Part shown: in pieces, positions 32,401 through 39,788 of the stretch | Numbering within the stretch: the first letter of the stretch is position 1 | Layout of the letters: each line of letters starts with the position of its first letter | NCBI GenBank assembly: GCA_034664125.1 | Contig: JAXDIG010000023.1 | Location: 67,240-131,239 of the forward strand | Length of the DNA: 64,000 nucleotides | Origin: JACVRW01 sp034664125 | GTDB lineage: Bacteria; Actinomycetota; Thermoleophilia; Solirubrobacterales; Thermoleophilaceae | Direction: 5' to 3' | Made by a program: the position numbers and the translations under genes | Notes under the pieces: generated by a model | Databases searched by the model: none | What the model was told of the DNA's origin: nothing | What the model saw: only the letters and a program-made list of their open reading frames with translations

Positions 32401-32889
32401 CGGGAGCGCATCGGGCGTGCCGCCCGCGTTCGGGCCGAGCTGCCCTTCGCGTTCACGCTGGCGCCGCCCGGAGCGGGTGGGCGCAGCCTGCTGGTCAACG
32501 GAGTCGTCGACGTCCACGCCACCGAAGCGGATGGGCTGCTCGTGGTCGACTACAAGAGCGACGCCCTGGACGGGCGCGACCCCGTGGAGCTGACCGCGAC
32601 GTCGTACTCGACCCAGCGGCTCGTGTACGCGCTCGCGGGGCTGCGCGGCGGCGCCGAGCGGGTCGAGGTGGTCCACTGCTTCCTCGAGCGCCCCGAGCAG
32701 CTGGCGGTCGCGACTTACACGGCGGCCGAGGCCGACCGGCTCGAGGCCGAGCTGCTTGAGCTCGCGGCCGGCGTGGTCGACGGTCGCTTCGAGCCGAGCG
32801 CCACGCCGCACCTGGATCTGTGCGGCGATTGCCCGGGTCGCGCCGCGTTCTGCTCCTGGGACGAGCAACACACCCTGCAACTGGGCTGA
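29455..32889 (+). CDS. AddA/UvrD-like helicase-nuclease with extra iron-sulfur cysteines
   Basis: A 1144-residue superfamily 1A helicase fused to a C-terminal nuclease. Helicase motifs are complete: Walker A GAGTGKTT near residue 24, ITFTDKAAAEM, DEFQDTN, GDENQSIYGFR and TVHRAKGLEFP, then VAVTRAKEQL. The nuclease has LVNGVVDVH and VVDYKSD. Unlike classical AddA it also carries C893 and C1123-x2-C1126-x6-C1133, the pattern of an iron-sulfur-stapled nuclease. The GTG start overlaps the addB-like stop. With its partner it should unwind and resect DNA ends. The dual-nuclease layout resembles mycobacterial AdnAB. Confidence 0.9.
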   Translation: MSGDRLTPEQERAVARRDCSLTVRAGAGTGKTTVLVERFVRAVMEDEVAVEAILAITFTDKAAAEMRARVRSRFLELGRRADARAAEGAWISTIHGFCSRVLRAHALTAGIDPDFRVLDELEAERIATDAFDQALESFLGEGDDPVGLEMVAAYTADGLRDMVRTAHSRLRSRGQRRPALEEAQPPPVAGQRARLQAAVTAALRELGAPGGGKAVGRALGRLERCAAMLERVPHSELAAPRDLEDLLFGGNAKALCTDVCDEYREALGAYTALCTAQREFRDHSLLRVLLDLYGERYEQGKRARSALDFEDLELLGRDLLAGDEGLRRQYAERFEHVLVDEFQDTNPLQNELLELLERDNLFRVGDENQSIYGFRHADVEVFRGHWARAGEEGRAESIAVNFRSHGELLEAIDRCFTSVWDGFEPLREAPGARQGAARAGPRVELLVVDKDRAKGRWDGALGTDDPFGAAMHGLPAWRAAEARLLAKRVEQLRREGGWEWRDIVLLFRATTSMGFYERALEERGIPTHVVGGRGYWAQQQVADLRHWLAALANPLDELAVYSVLASPLGGLSLDAVALIGLEAKRARRDPWWVLRESGDVAELLPAADRRRAAAFVELFEAERRAAPQVSLETLIDRAVTRTGYDRHVLGLPAGTRRMANVRKLMRMAREYEADEGRDLRGFIDTLAERDVVQPREGEAPLEAEALDAVRLMTVHRAKGLEFPVVCVADLGKEGREDDARLRISEEGLAGLRLASLGGGAIDSARLAEMKKRDREVGEQEEKRVFYVAVTRAKEQLVLSGATDLEEPKEPEDMKEPMRWLLRGFAGPHVRVTELRPGGVDELLPAADRIPAPAEPEPVGGNAQPELGLGTLPAPRALPVSRLSYSGLEAYRRCSYRFYLEKALRLPGVDFPFAPGALPEAGLGALLRGTLVHELLERLDFGRPLVPDEAEVAALVEGHHATVRPEEVADLRDMVERFVASELRERIGRAARVRAELPFAFTLAPPGAGGRSLLVNGVVDVHATEADGLLVVDYKSDALDGRDPVELTATSYSTQRLVYALAGLRGGAERVEVVHCFLERPEQLAVATYTAAEADRLEAELLELAAGVVDGRFEPSATPHLDLCGDCPGRAAFCSWDEQHTLQLG

Positions 32890-32963
32890 TTCCCTCTTTC
32901 CGTCAGGTCCCGCACCTACTCTGCGGCTGACCGTTGTGCGAAACCGGAGGAGAGCGAGGGCAG

Positions 32964-33419
32964 ATGCCTCTCTGCTTCATCGAGCCACAGGAAGCGATCA
33001 GGGTCGTCGCCGAGAGCGTCGGCCGCGAAGCACGCCGCCAGCTGCTTGGCGAGGTGGTGCGCGCGTGGGTCGACGAGATCCCCGACGACGAGCTGCTGGT
33101 GCACTACGCGAAGGCCGTCGAGGAGCTCGACGACGACGACCTGTCGATTCTCGCTGCCTGGCACGCCTCCCTCGAGGTCGGCCAGCCGATCGCCAACAAG
33201 GAGTTCCTGCTCGGCGCGTTCACCGGACTGGGCGAGCACCGCCGTGAGGCGCTCCGGATCGCCGCCGGGTTCAAGGGTGAGGACGCCTTCGAGGCCGGCG
33301 TCAGCGAGGAGCAGGCGCTCGACACGGTCCTGCCCTGGCTCTCACCGGCACGGCTGCGGCAGCTCGCCGCCGAGGCGGTGGAGCTGTATTGCTGGGACAG
33401 GTTGGGGTCGGACAACTAG
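32964..33419 (+). CDS. hypothetical helical acidic protein
   Basis: A 151-residue acidic protein predicted to be mostly helical, with no recognised family. It contains repeated Glu/Asp-rich helices (VEELDDDDLSILAAWH) and one Cys in the N-terminal PLCFIEP segment. The ATG at 32964 was chosen over an in-frame TTG at 32934 because GGAGGAGAG and GAGGG lie just upstream. It begins 74 bases after the helicase-nuclease gene, and the downstream nuclease gene overlaps its end. Function unknown. Confidence 0.6.
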   Translation: MPLCFIEPQEAIRVVAESVGREARRQLLGEVVRAWVDEIPDDELLVHYAKAVEELDDDDLSILAAWHASLEVGQPIANKEFLLGAFTGLGEHRREALRIAAGFKGEDAFEAGVSEEQALDTVLPWLSPARLRQLAAEAVELYCWDRLGSDN

Positions 33420-33883
33420 CGGTCGTCCTCGCGCTCACGGCCGCGGTCGGCGGCTGCGAGGCTTCTGACCCGGTCGAGCCAGGTGCGCGCGTGCCAGCAC
33501 GGGTCACCAAGCACACCGATGGCGACACGCTCTGGCTGTCGGGCATCGGCAAGGTGCGCCTGATCGGGGTCGACACCCCGGAGGTCTACGGGCAGGCGGA
33601 GTGCTACGGCCGCGAGGCGTCGGCCTTCGTGAGGCGCCTGCTGCCGCTCGGCGCCCGCGTCCGCTACTCGCTCGGCACCGAAGAGCGCGACCGCTACGGG
33701 CGGGCGTTGGCGTACGTGTACACCGGCGACGGGCGCTTCCTGAACCTGCTGCTGGTCCAGCGCGGCTACGCGCAGCCGCTCACGATCCCCCCGAACGACC
33801 GCTTCGCCGGCCGCTTCGTCGCCGCGGCCCGCCGGGCGCGCGCCCGCCGGGTGGGTCTGTGGGCGCCCGGGGCCTGCGTATAG
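33389..33883 (+). CDS. secreted thermonuclease-like (SNase) lipoprotein
   Basis: A staphylococcal-nuclease-fold protein of about 164 residues. The OB-fold signatures are TDGDTLWL, VRLIGVDTPE and, further on, RDRYGRALAYVY, which place the catalytic Arg/Asp/Arg set. A short hydrophobic N terminus ends in VGGC, compatible with a lipobox, so it is likely exported and membrane-anchored. The start is uncertain: TTG 33389 overlaps the preceding gene by 31 bases, and TTG 33401 by 19. Probable role is extracytoplasmic nucleic-acid degradation. Confidence 0.8.
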   Translation: MLGQVGVGQLAVVLALTAAVGGCEASDPVEPGARVPARVTKHTDGDTLWLSGIGKVRLIGVDTPEVYGQAECYGREASAFVRRLLPLGARVRYSLGTEERDRYGRALAYVYTGDGRFLNLLLVQRGYAQPLTIPPNDRFAGRFVAAARRARARRVGLWAPGACV

Positions 33884-33884
33884 T
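33879..33884 (+). promoter_or_regulatory. -10 box (TATAGT) of a leaderless promoter
   Basis: TATAGT, the closest to consensus seen here, ends 9 nt before the TTG at 33894. It overlaps the stop codon of the SNase gene. Confidence 0.5.
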
Positions 33885-33893
33885 CGCGCCAGC

Positions 33894-34670
33894 TTGCTGC
33901 GCCACGTCACAGCTCCCGACGGCGTGCGGATCGCCTGCGCGGTCGAGGGCGAGGGGACGCCGCTCGTGATGGTTCACGGCGCCGGTTCGGCGCGCTGCGC
34001 CTTCGACCTCGTCCGGCCGCATCTCGAGGCCCGGTTCGCCACCTGGACGGTCGACCGGCGGGGGCGCGGCGACTCCGGTGACGGCCACTCCTACACCATC
34101 GAGGCGGAGTTCGAGGACGTTGCCGCGGTCGTGCGCGAGGCGGGCGCCGGGGCGCTCCTGTTCGGCCACTCTTACGGCGCCCTGGTCGCGGCCGGGGCGG
34201 CCGCGCGGCTCGACGGCCTGCCGCGGCTCGCCCTCTACGAGGGGCCGATGGGCGGTGTGCTGGCGGACGAGCCCTGGACCGCGCGCTTCGAGGCGCGTGT
34301 CGAGTCCGGCGAGCGCGACCTGGCGATGCGCGACTTCATGAGCCACGTCGGCGGCTACACGGACGAGGAGATCGACGCCATGGACGGCACGCCCGCCTGG
34401 CAGGCGCGCCTGGAGGTGTCGCCCACGGTCCCGCGCGAGCTGCGCGCGGAGCGGGAGTTCAGCACCGAGGACCTGAAGCTCGGCGAGCTCCCGGCCCCGA
34501 CGCTGCTGCTGATCGGCTCGCGGAGCCCGGACTGGGCGAAGCGCTCGACGGAGGCGTTCGCATCCGCCATCCCGCAGGCCGAGGTGCGGACGCTCGAGGG
34601 TCACGGCCACGGCGCCTCCGTGAGCGGCCCCGAGCTGCTGGCGTCGGAGCTCGAGCGGTTCCTGGGCTAG
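33894..34670 (+). CDS. alpha/beta hydrolase
   Basis: A 258-residue alpha/beta-hydrolase-fold protein. The nucleophile elbow is G-H-S-Y-G (FGHSYGALVA, about residue 94), the oxyanion-hole region HGAGSAR is near residue 25, and the C-terminal catalytic His is in EGHGHGA. The acid residue is probably in the SRSPDWA segment. Substrate unknown; it could be an esterase or lactonase. It starts with TTG after a TATAGT box. It converges on the pseudopilin cluster, with 15 bases between stops. Confidence 0.85.
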   Translation: MLRHVTAPDGVRIACAVEGEGTPLVMVHGAGSARCAFDLVRPHLEARFATWTVDRRGRGDSGDGHSYTIEAEFEDVAAVVREAGAGALLFGHSYGALVAAGAAARLDGLPRLALYEGPMGGVLADEPWTARFEARVESGERDLAMRDFMSHVGGYTDEEIDAMDGTPAWQARLEVSPTVPRELRAEREFSTEDLKLGELPAPTLLLIGSRSPDWAKRSTEAFASAIPQAEVRTLEGHGHGASVSGPELLASELERFLG

Positions 34671-34685
34671 CCGGCGGCCCGGCGC

Positions 34686-36272
34686 CTAGCGCGCCGGCAC
34701 CTGCTCGTTCTGGCGCACGATCCGCCAGGCCGCCTCGGTGGGGTTGACGAAGAACGGGGGCTCGCGGTAGCGGAGCTCCTCGTTGTAGTTGTAGTCCTTG
34801 GAGTAGCCGGTACGGACCGTTCCGCCGGAGTGCGTGCCGACCGTGCCGCGGAACTTCTGCCCGATCGCGCCGGTGACCTTGAGCCTTCCGAGCGCATTGC
34901 CGCAGTACCAGTTGTCGGTCAGGAACGAGTGGTTGAGGGCCAGGATGGCGGCGTCGATGTCGATGTTGCCCGGCCCCCACCACTCGTTGTCGCAGGTCGG
35001 GTTCCCGCGCCAGTCGGTGCCCCAGTTGTCCACGGGGTGATAGACCCGGACGAAGTTGTTCGCCACCAGGCCGCCGAGGATCGCGCTCCCTCCGCGCCTG
35101 AGGTCATCCTTGATGATGATGTCGTTGTCCGCCCCGATGGTCAGGTCGCTGTTGTACGTGCCGGACACGTAGACGTTGCCGCAGCCGGGTGATGCGGCGT
35201 AGGTCTGCTGGCGCATGTAGCCGACCAGGCAACTCGTGTTCCTCGCGTAGATCACGCCGTTGGCCGGCAGCGGCATGGTGGCGGTGCCGCTCGATGTCGT
35301 CACGGTCATGTTCGAGCCGTTGAGGACGATGGTCGTCTCGCCGTCGAAGGTGTAGTCCGGATCGGCGGCGGCGGCCAGCTCGGCATTCGACTGCGGCATC
35401 GGCAGCTGCCCCGCCGGCCAGTCGATCGTCCCGTTGAACGTCGGGCTGCCGCTCCCGCAGCCAACCCATCCGGGGTCGTCGCCGTTCAGCTCGATCACGT
35501 CGTTGGCGTCGCGGCCGAAGACGGGGGAGCCGCAGGTGGACAGGCTGTCGTTCGTCTTCAGCGGACCGTCGATGCTGTCGCCGGTGATGAAGTCCTGGTC
35601 CGCGCAGCTGGAGTTGCGCTGAGCGCGGTATGCCACGCAGTTGGCGGCGGCCCAGGCGGGGGTGAAGGACCCACCTGAGTCATAGGCATTCGGGTCCTGG
35701 GTCTCGTAGTCGGTGAACCACAGGAAGTCGATGAACGACTTGCGGCGCAACGTCGCGACGATGCTGCGCTTGTACGGCTTGTCGGTTGTGCTCGTGGGCG
35801 TGCGCACCCGGCCGGTGGCGCGGATGCGGAACGTCCCGGTCGTGGCGTCGACCATGGTCGTGGCCTGGTTGGGGACGCACTGCTCCGTGCCCGGGGCCGT
35901 TGTCTGGACGGCCAGCAGCTCGATCGCGTACTCCGCCTTGTAGCCGGGGATCTTCTGCCAGATGCGCGGGTCGGCACCCGTGCCGCTCCACTGGAGGTTG
36001 ACCGCGTTCTGGCTCGGGTTGGGCACCTGGTCGCACTTGAGGTAGTACGAGTTGTCCTGCCCGAGCCGGTTCAGGTAGTAGTTCAGACCGGCCTCCGCGG
36101 CGGCGTAGGCCTGCTTTCCGTCCTCGTCCTTCTGCGTGAAGGCGATGTCCGGCTGCACCGCGGCGAAGCTGGCGGCCACGAGCAGCCCACCGACCATCAG
36201 CACGCCCATCAGCGTGACGGTCGTGAAGCCCTGCTGGCAGCGGTGGAAGAGACGCAGTCGGGTCAGAAGCAT
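34686..36272 (-). CDS. large pseudopilin-like protein lacking Glu5 (GspK/PilX-like)
   Basis: A 528-residue secreted or pilus-associated protein. A prepilin-type cleavage motif Q-G-F-T-T-V-T-L-M begins near residue 15, followed by a hydrophobic helix. The residue at mature position 5 is Thr instead of the usual Glu, a feature of tip-forming pseudopilins such as GspK. The long C-terminal region is beta-rich, with many Cys and a polymer-forming/beta-helix character (GADNDIIIKDDLRRGG). The ATG overlaps the preceding gene in the ATG-N4-TGA manner (36263-36272), so it is translated as the last of three coupled genes. Role in a type IV pilus-like structure is inferred. Confidence 0.7.
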   Translation of the reverse strand: MLLTRLRLFHRCQQGFTTVTLMGVLMVGGLLVAASFAAVQPDIAFTQKDEDGKQAYAAAEAGLNYYLNRLGQDNSYYLKCDQVPNPSQNAVNLQWSGTGADPRIWQKIPGYKAEYAIELLAVQTTAPGTEQCVPNQATTMVDATTGTFRIRATGRVRTPTSTTDKPYKRSIVATLRRKSFIDFLWFTDYETQDPNAYDSGGSFTPAWAAANCVAYRAQRNSSCADQDFITGDSIDGPLKTNDSLSTCGSPVFGRDANDVIELNGDDPGWVGCGSGSPTFNGTIDWPAGQLPMPQSNAELAAAADPDYTFDGETTIVLNGSNMTVTTSSGTATMPLPANGVIYARNTSCLVGYMRQQTYAASPGCGNVYVSGTYNSDLTIGADNDIIIKDDLRRGGSAILGGLVANNFVRVYHPVDNWGTDWRGNPTCDNEWWGPGNIDIDAAILALNHSFLTDNWYCGNALGRLKVTGAIGQKFRGTVGTHSGGTVRTGYSKDYNYNEELRYREPPFFVNPTEAAWRIVRQNEQVPAR

Positions 36273-36964
36273 TCGGGGGTCCCCTGCAGCTGGGTCGGAA
36301 CCGCGACGCGTACGTAGACGTCGTCCTCGAGCACCGACGAGTCGTTGTCGTTCACCAAGGGCCGCACGGCGAAGGCCCGAAAGCCGACCTTGATCAGCGC
36401 GACGCGGCCGAGGTCGGTGGCTGACAGCGGCGTGCCGAGCTGCTGCAGCACGCCGGTCGGGCCGGTTGTCTGGTAGCCGTAGTAGCGGAACATGGGGCGC
36501 GGCGTGGTGCCGTCCATGATCTGCCTGACCTTCGTGAGCAGCGGCAGGCTCGTGGCGGCCGCGGTGAAGGTCACGTTGGGGTAGGTCCCGGCGCCGGCGA
36601 TCACCGACTCCGTGATCGTGTCGGTCGTCACGTCGAAGCTGAGCGTGCGCTTCTTGATCGGCTGTGTGCCGTCGCTCAGGTCCGCGTAGAACGTGATGCT
36701 CGAATCGGACGCGGCGACGATCGGCTTGTTTGCCGTGCCGACACAGACCTGAGAGCGCAGCTGCCGGGTGATGAGGTTCATCGCCAGCCGGCCGCGCTGC
36801 AGCGCCTCCGTGCGATCGGCGATCTGGCCGGAGGCCGTGAACGACCGGTCGAGCACCATGAAGGCGGCGAGCAGGACGACCATGCCGATGAACATGGCCA
36901 CGAGCAGCTCCGTCAGCGTGAAGCCACGCTCGTCGGACAGGCGTGGGCGGCGGCTCAGTGGCAT
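36263..36964 (-). CDS. PilW-like pseudopilin
   Basis: A 233-residue pseudopilin. The prepilin motif is classical: RGFTLTELLVAMFIGM, with Gly before the cleavage site, Phe1 and Glu5, followed by the hydrophobic helix (about residues 15-38). The C-terminal globular domain is unlike known PilW beyond the beta-rich pattern, and ends in a Cys-containing tail. The ATG overlaps the upstream gene by 10 bases (ATG-N4-TGA), as does the next start. It would need a prepilin peptidase and assembly ATPase, which are not in this window. Confidence 0.82.
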   Translation of the reverse strand: MPLSRRPRLSDERGFTLTELLVAMFIGMVVLLAAFMVLDRSFTASGQIADRTEALQRGRLAMNLITRQLRSQVCVGTANKPIVAASDSSITFYADLSDGTQPIKKRTLSFDVTTDTITESVIAGAGTYPNVTFTAAATSLPLLTKVRQIMDGTTPRPMFRYYGYQTTGPTGVLQQLGTPLSATDLGRVALIKVGFRAFAVRPLVNDNDSSVLEDDVYVRVAVPTQLQGTPECF

Positions 36965-38424
36965 GGCCCGCTCTGGTTCAGCAGGATCTGGATCGCGCCG
37001 TTGCTGCTCGACGAGGTCGGGTTGCCCGCCGGGTTGGTGTTGGGGATCGTGTCGTCGGGGTGGGTGTTCGTCGGCGCGTAGCTGCCGCTGGCCCGGATAT
37101 CGCCGTGTCCGTGCGAAGTGGTGCCCGTCACTGTTCTCTGCGCGCAGACCTTGTACGTGCCGTACGGGAAGCCCGGCTGCGGGAGCGCGCCGCTGGTGTT
37201 GCTCGTCTGCGACGGGAAGGTCGTGGGGCATCCGTCGGCCGTCTTCACGAACACGGTCGCGAAGGGGCTCGACGACACGAGCGTGCCGTCAGACTTGAGG
37301 ATCCGGACGTTGATCGACGGCATGCGGACCCTCACGCTCGACGTGGGAACCGTCGTCAGGATCTGCCCGGGGGTCGGCGAGTACTTCTGGAGGTACGAGG
37401 CGTTGCTCGTGGGCGCCAGGGCCGGGTTGTTCGTCGAGCACTGGCCCGCGAACACGCCATAGCCGTCGAGGAATGGGAACAGGCTGGGGGCGATCACCTG
37501 CGTGCTCGGCAACCCGGACGACGCCTCGAAGCTCTCGGAGCCGACGGTGAGCTTGCCGTTCGACACCGTGACCCATTCGGACAGGACGTTGCTGGTGATG
37601 ACGTTGCCGTTGACGGCGGTGTCGAAGTTCGCCCGGATCTCCGCCGCGGCGTCCGCCTCGAACGTGGTCTGCGTCGACGTGCCCGCGGTTACGCTCGTGC
37701 CCTTGCTAGGGGTGTTGCCCTGCCAGTCGACCAGACCGAGCCCGGAGACGGTGGCCGTGTAGGCACCGGCCGGGATGAACGGGAAGACGGCGCAGCCGAG
37801 CGAGTTGGTCGTCCCGGAGTACGACGCCGTGCCCGCCAGGTCCACCGTCGCGCCCTGCACCGGGTCCCCATCGCGGTCGGCCACCTTGACGACCGCCCGG
37901 CCCTCGCCGGGCCCGAAGGTCCCCGGCGGCGGCGTCACGAGGCTCACGGCGTCGACGATTCCCTTCGTGGCCGGCGACGTCACCTGGGAGACGATGCGGA
38001 TGTTCGCCGAGGTCTTGGAGACGTTCGAGCAGCTGATCGCGCCGCCGGTGTCGACGGACCAGCTGGCGTTCGACTGAACGGTGTAGTTGACGTTGCGCAC
38101 CACGACGGTCCGGTTCGACGCATAGCCGGCGAGCGTCGTGACCGGCATCGATCGCATCCGCTCGAGATCCTGCTCGGCCAGCGCGGCGGCCACGGAGCGG
38201 GCCTTGTTCTTCGCGCCGGTCGCCTGAGCACCGTCGAGGCCGTTCAGCAGTGCGACCGTCGCGATGGAGAGCAGCACCGCGCCCACCATGACCTCGATCA
38301 AGACGGAGCCGCGCTCGGCGCGCAGCCGCGAACGGCCGGCCGCGCACGCGGCGGCTAGGCGCGCTTGAAGGCGCGCCCGGCGAGAGCGCTTGTCCGGGTC
38401 AGTCGATCGCACGCGTCCTTGCAT
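36955..38424 (-). CDS. PilV-like minor pseudopilin with long C-terminal domain
   Basis: A 489-residue protein with a type IV pilin-like N terminus: basic leader, then ERGSVLIEVMVGAVLLS, which gives Ser1 and Glu5 after the Gly. The rest is Ser/Thr/Gly-rich, with carboxypeptidase-regulatory-like motifs (VQGATVDLAGTASYSG) typical of surface beta-sandwich domains, and several Cys. The start was placed at ATG 38424; an upstream ATG at 38496 would give an unusually long leader. It is the first gene of a three-gene coupled operon. Surface attachment or DNA uptake are possible roles, not demonstrated. Confidence 0.75.
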   Translation of the reverse strand: MQGRVRSTDPDKRSRRARLQARLAAACAAGRSRLRAERGSVLIEVMVGAVLLSIATVALLNGLDGAQATGAKNKARSVAAALAEQDLERMRSMPVTTLAGYASNRTVVVRNVNYTVQSNASWSVDTGGAISCSNVSKTSANIRIVSQVTSPATKGIVDAVSLVTPPPGTFGPGEGRAVVKVADRDGDPVQGATVDLAGTASYSGTTNSLGCAVFPFIPAGAYTATVSGLGLVDWQGNTPSKGTSVTAGTSTQTTFEADAAAEIRANFDTAVNGNVITSNVLSEWVTVSNGKLTVGSESFEASSGLPSTQVIAPSLFPFLDGYGVFAGQCSTNNPALAPTSNASYLQKYSPTPGQILTTVPTSSVRVRMPSINVRILKSDGTLVSSSPFATVFVKTADGCPTTFPSQTSNTSGALPQPGFPYGTYKVCAQRTVTGTTSHGHGDIRASGSYAPTNTHPDDTIPNTNPAGNPTSSSSNGAIQILLNQSGPCH

Positions 38425-38543
38425 CTGATCGGCCTTTCGGGGGACCTGCTTGAGAGGTATGGCTCCGTGGCGGACCACCGCCCGAGCTATGACCACCCGG
38501 ATGGCGCCCCGAGGACGTGCCCTGCGCGTGATTGAATCGCGTC

Positions 38544-39509
38544 ATGACCGCCACCCTCCCGCCCGAGGTGCAGCAGGTCTTCGACCGCTTTATCACCACC
38601 GAGTTCACCACCGTCGACGGTCGCGGACAGCCGATCACCTGGCCCTTGACGCCCTACTACCAGCCCGGGGACCCGTGCATCGACGTCACCACGGGACTCG
38701 GCTATCCCAAGAAGGCCGACGACGCGCGCGCCAACCCGAAGGTGGCGATGCTGTTCTCGGATCCGACCGGCTGTGGCTTCGAGGGCGCGCCGCAGGTCCT
38801 GGTGCAGGGCACCGCCGACGTCGACGACCGTGACCTGGACGCCAACCGCGAGCGCTACAAGCGCGAGATCGCGGAGAAGCTGCCGGCCACGCAGAGCGAT
38901 ATGCCGCCGAAGGTGTTCGAGCGGCTCCTCGGCTGGTACCTGACACGCATCTACATCCACGTTCGCCCCGAGCGCATCTACGTGTGGAGCGACGGCGATC
39001 CCGCGCGCGAGCCGCAGCTGTTCGACGCGCACCTGGAGGAGGTCCGCTCGGGCCACGACGAGGAGCCGGAGATCGCGCTCCCCGGCACCGCCGGCGGCAC
39101 GCCCGCGTGGGACGAGCGCGTGGAGGAGCTGGGCGCGAACTACCCGGAGGCGGTCGTGTCGCTGGTGTCCCCCGACGGCTTCCCGTTCTCCGTGCGCGTG
39201 CCGGTCGAGGTCGACCGTGACGCGAAACGCCTGCGCCTGGGGGGTGCCCCGCTCGGTGTCCCGTGGCAGCCTGGGCTCGCATGCGTCACCGCCCACGACC
39301 ACCCGCCGGACTTCAGGTGGCAGCGCAACTTCCAGGTGCGCGGCGAGCTCGTCGAGGAGGACGGAGCGTGGGCGGTCATTCCGCGCAAGCTCGTGGGCGG
39401 CTTCGAGCTGCCGCCCGGCGGAGTCGTCGCTCGCGCGCGGCTCAACATCAAGAAGATGCGCCGCTTCCGCAGGACGGCCAAGCGCGAGCTGGCCGCCCGC
39501 GGGCGCTGA
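38544..39509 (+). CDS. pyridoxamine 5'-phosphate oxidase-like flavin-binding protein
   Basis: A 321-residue protein with an N-terminal split-barrel domain of the pyridoxamine phosphate oxidase/F420-dependent superfamily (residues 1-150: FITTEFTTVDGRGQPITWPL, then NPKVAMLFSDPTG). A second, more divergent barrel-like half (residues 190-300) contains VSLVSPDGFPFSVRVPVEV. Members bind FMN or F420, and F420 use is common in actinobacteria, but the cofactor cannot be decided here. The ATG is preceded by TTGAAT ending 6 nt upstream, so a leaderless start is possible; a TTG at 38532 is an alternative. Confidence 0.78.
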   Translation: MTATLPPEVQQVFDRFITTEFTTVDGRGQPITWPLTPYYQPGDPCIDVTTGLGYPKKADDARANPKVAMLFSDPTGCGFEGAPQVLVQGTADVDDRDLDANRERYKREIAEKLPATQSDMPPKVFERLLGWYLTRIYIHVRPERIYVWSDGDPAREPQLFDAHLEEVRSGHDEEPEIALPGTAGGTPAWDERVEELGANYPEAVVSLVSPDGFPFSVRVPVEVDRDAKRLRLGGAPLGVPWQPGLACVTAHDHPPDFRWQRNFQVRGELVEEDGAWAVIPRKLVGGFELPPGGVVARARLNIKKMRRFRRTAKRELAARGR

Positions 39510-39529
39510 GGCGCGCCTGCCCCGAAATG

Positions 39530-39670
39530 CAAATCGCCCCGGCCGAGGCCGGGGCGATAAGAGAGACGCGGACTTCACGCTTGAGGTGCGCGCTCGTCAG
39601 CCGAAGCTGACGTGCGGCGCGGCGAGCCTCACAACCTCTGGCTTCGCTCTTGGCGTTCCGTCCGCGTCTC
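39530..39670 (-). ncRNA. candidate structured small RNA
   Basis: About 140 nt, transcribed leftward. An 11-bp closing stem (39670-39660 with 39573-39563, GAGACGCGGAC/GTCCGCGTCTC) leads to a GGA/GAA internal loop able to form sheared G-A pairs, and then a 4-bp stem (ACGC/GCGT). Inside are hairpin P3 (39647-39640 with 39628-39622, bulged A) and hairpin P4 (39620-39606 with 39601-39588), capped by a cUUCGg tetraloop. The P3 loop GAGGT (39638-39634) can pair with ACCTC (39587-39583), a pseudoknot. A promoter lies directly upstream and a hairpin terminator with a T-rich tail directly downstream. No known RNA family was recognised. Confidence 0.6.
39533..39558 (-). terminator. intrinsic terminator of the candidate small RNA
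   Basis: A perfect 12-bp inverted repeat ATCGCCCCGGCC/GGCCGGGGCGAT around a GA or TC centre. On the minus strand it is followed by TTTGCATTT, which resembles a U-tract. On the plus strand no T-tract follows, so it terminates mainly leftward transcription. Confidence 0.7.
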
Positions 39671-39677
39671 GATGATC

Positions 39678-39706
39678 AATAAACCAGCGCTCCATCTGCG
39701 CGTCAA
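39678..39706 (-). promoter_or_regulatory. promoter of the candidate small RNA
   Basis: TTGACG (39706-39701), a 17-nt spacer and TTTATT (39683-39678), read on the minus strand. The expected start, about 7 nt downstream, falls at 39670/39671, exactly where the closing stem begins. Confidence 0.6.
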
Positions 39707-39776
39707 CCCCACCCGCGGAAACCATCCCGCACGTTGCGACTTTTCATGACTATTGCGTGCTCGCGGCCCCCGCTCA

Positions 39777-39782
39777 TATGCT
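39777..39782 (+). promoter_or_regulatory. -10 box (TATGCT) of a leaderless promoter
   Basis: TATGCT ends 6 nt before the ATG at 39789. No Shine-Dalgarno is present. The promoter is divergent from that of the candidate small RNA. Confidence 0.5.
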
Positions 39783-39788
39783 GTTCGG

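Noticed and set aside
29158..32880. A 1240-codon open frame on the minus strand
   Set aside because: It lies wholly antisense to the clear AddA/UvrD-type helicase motifs on the plus strand. Long antisense open frames are a by-product of high GC content with few stop codons, and its translation has no recognisable domain.
39533..39558. The hairpin as a plus-strand terminator of the flavin-binding protein gene
   Set aside because: No T-tract follows on the plus strand, while TTTGCATTT follows on the minus strand. It could still act bidirectionally, but the primary call is for the minus-strand transcript.
39594..39694. A 32-codon open frame on the minus strand beginning at ATG 39694
   Set aside because: Its ATG lies upstream of the predicted transcription start and it has no ribosome binding site. 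Its span lies within the small-RNA promoter and stem region, so the base pairing explains the sequence better.
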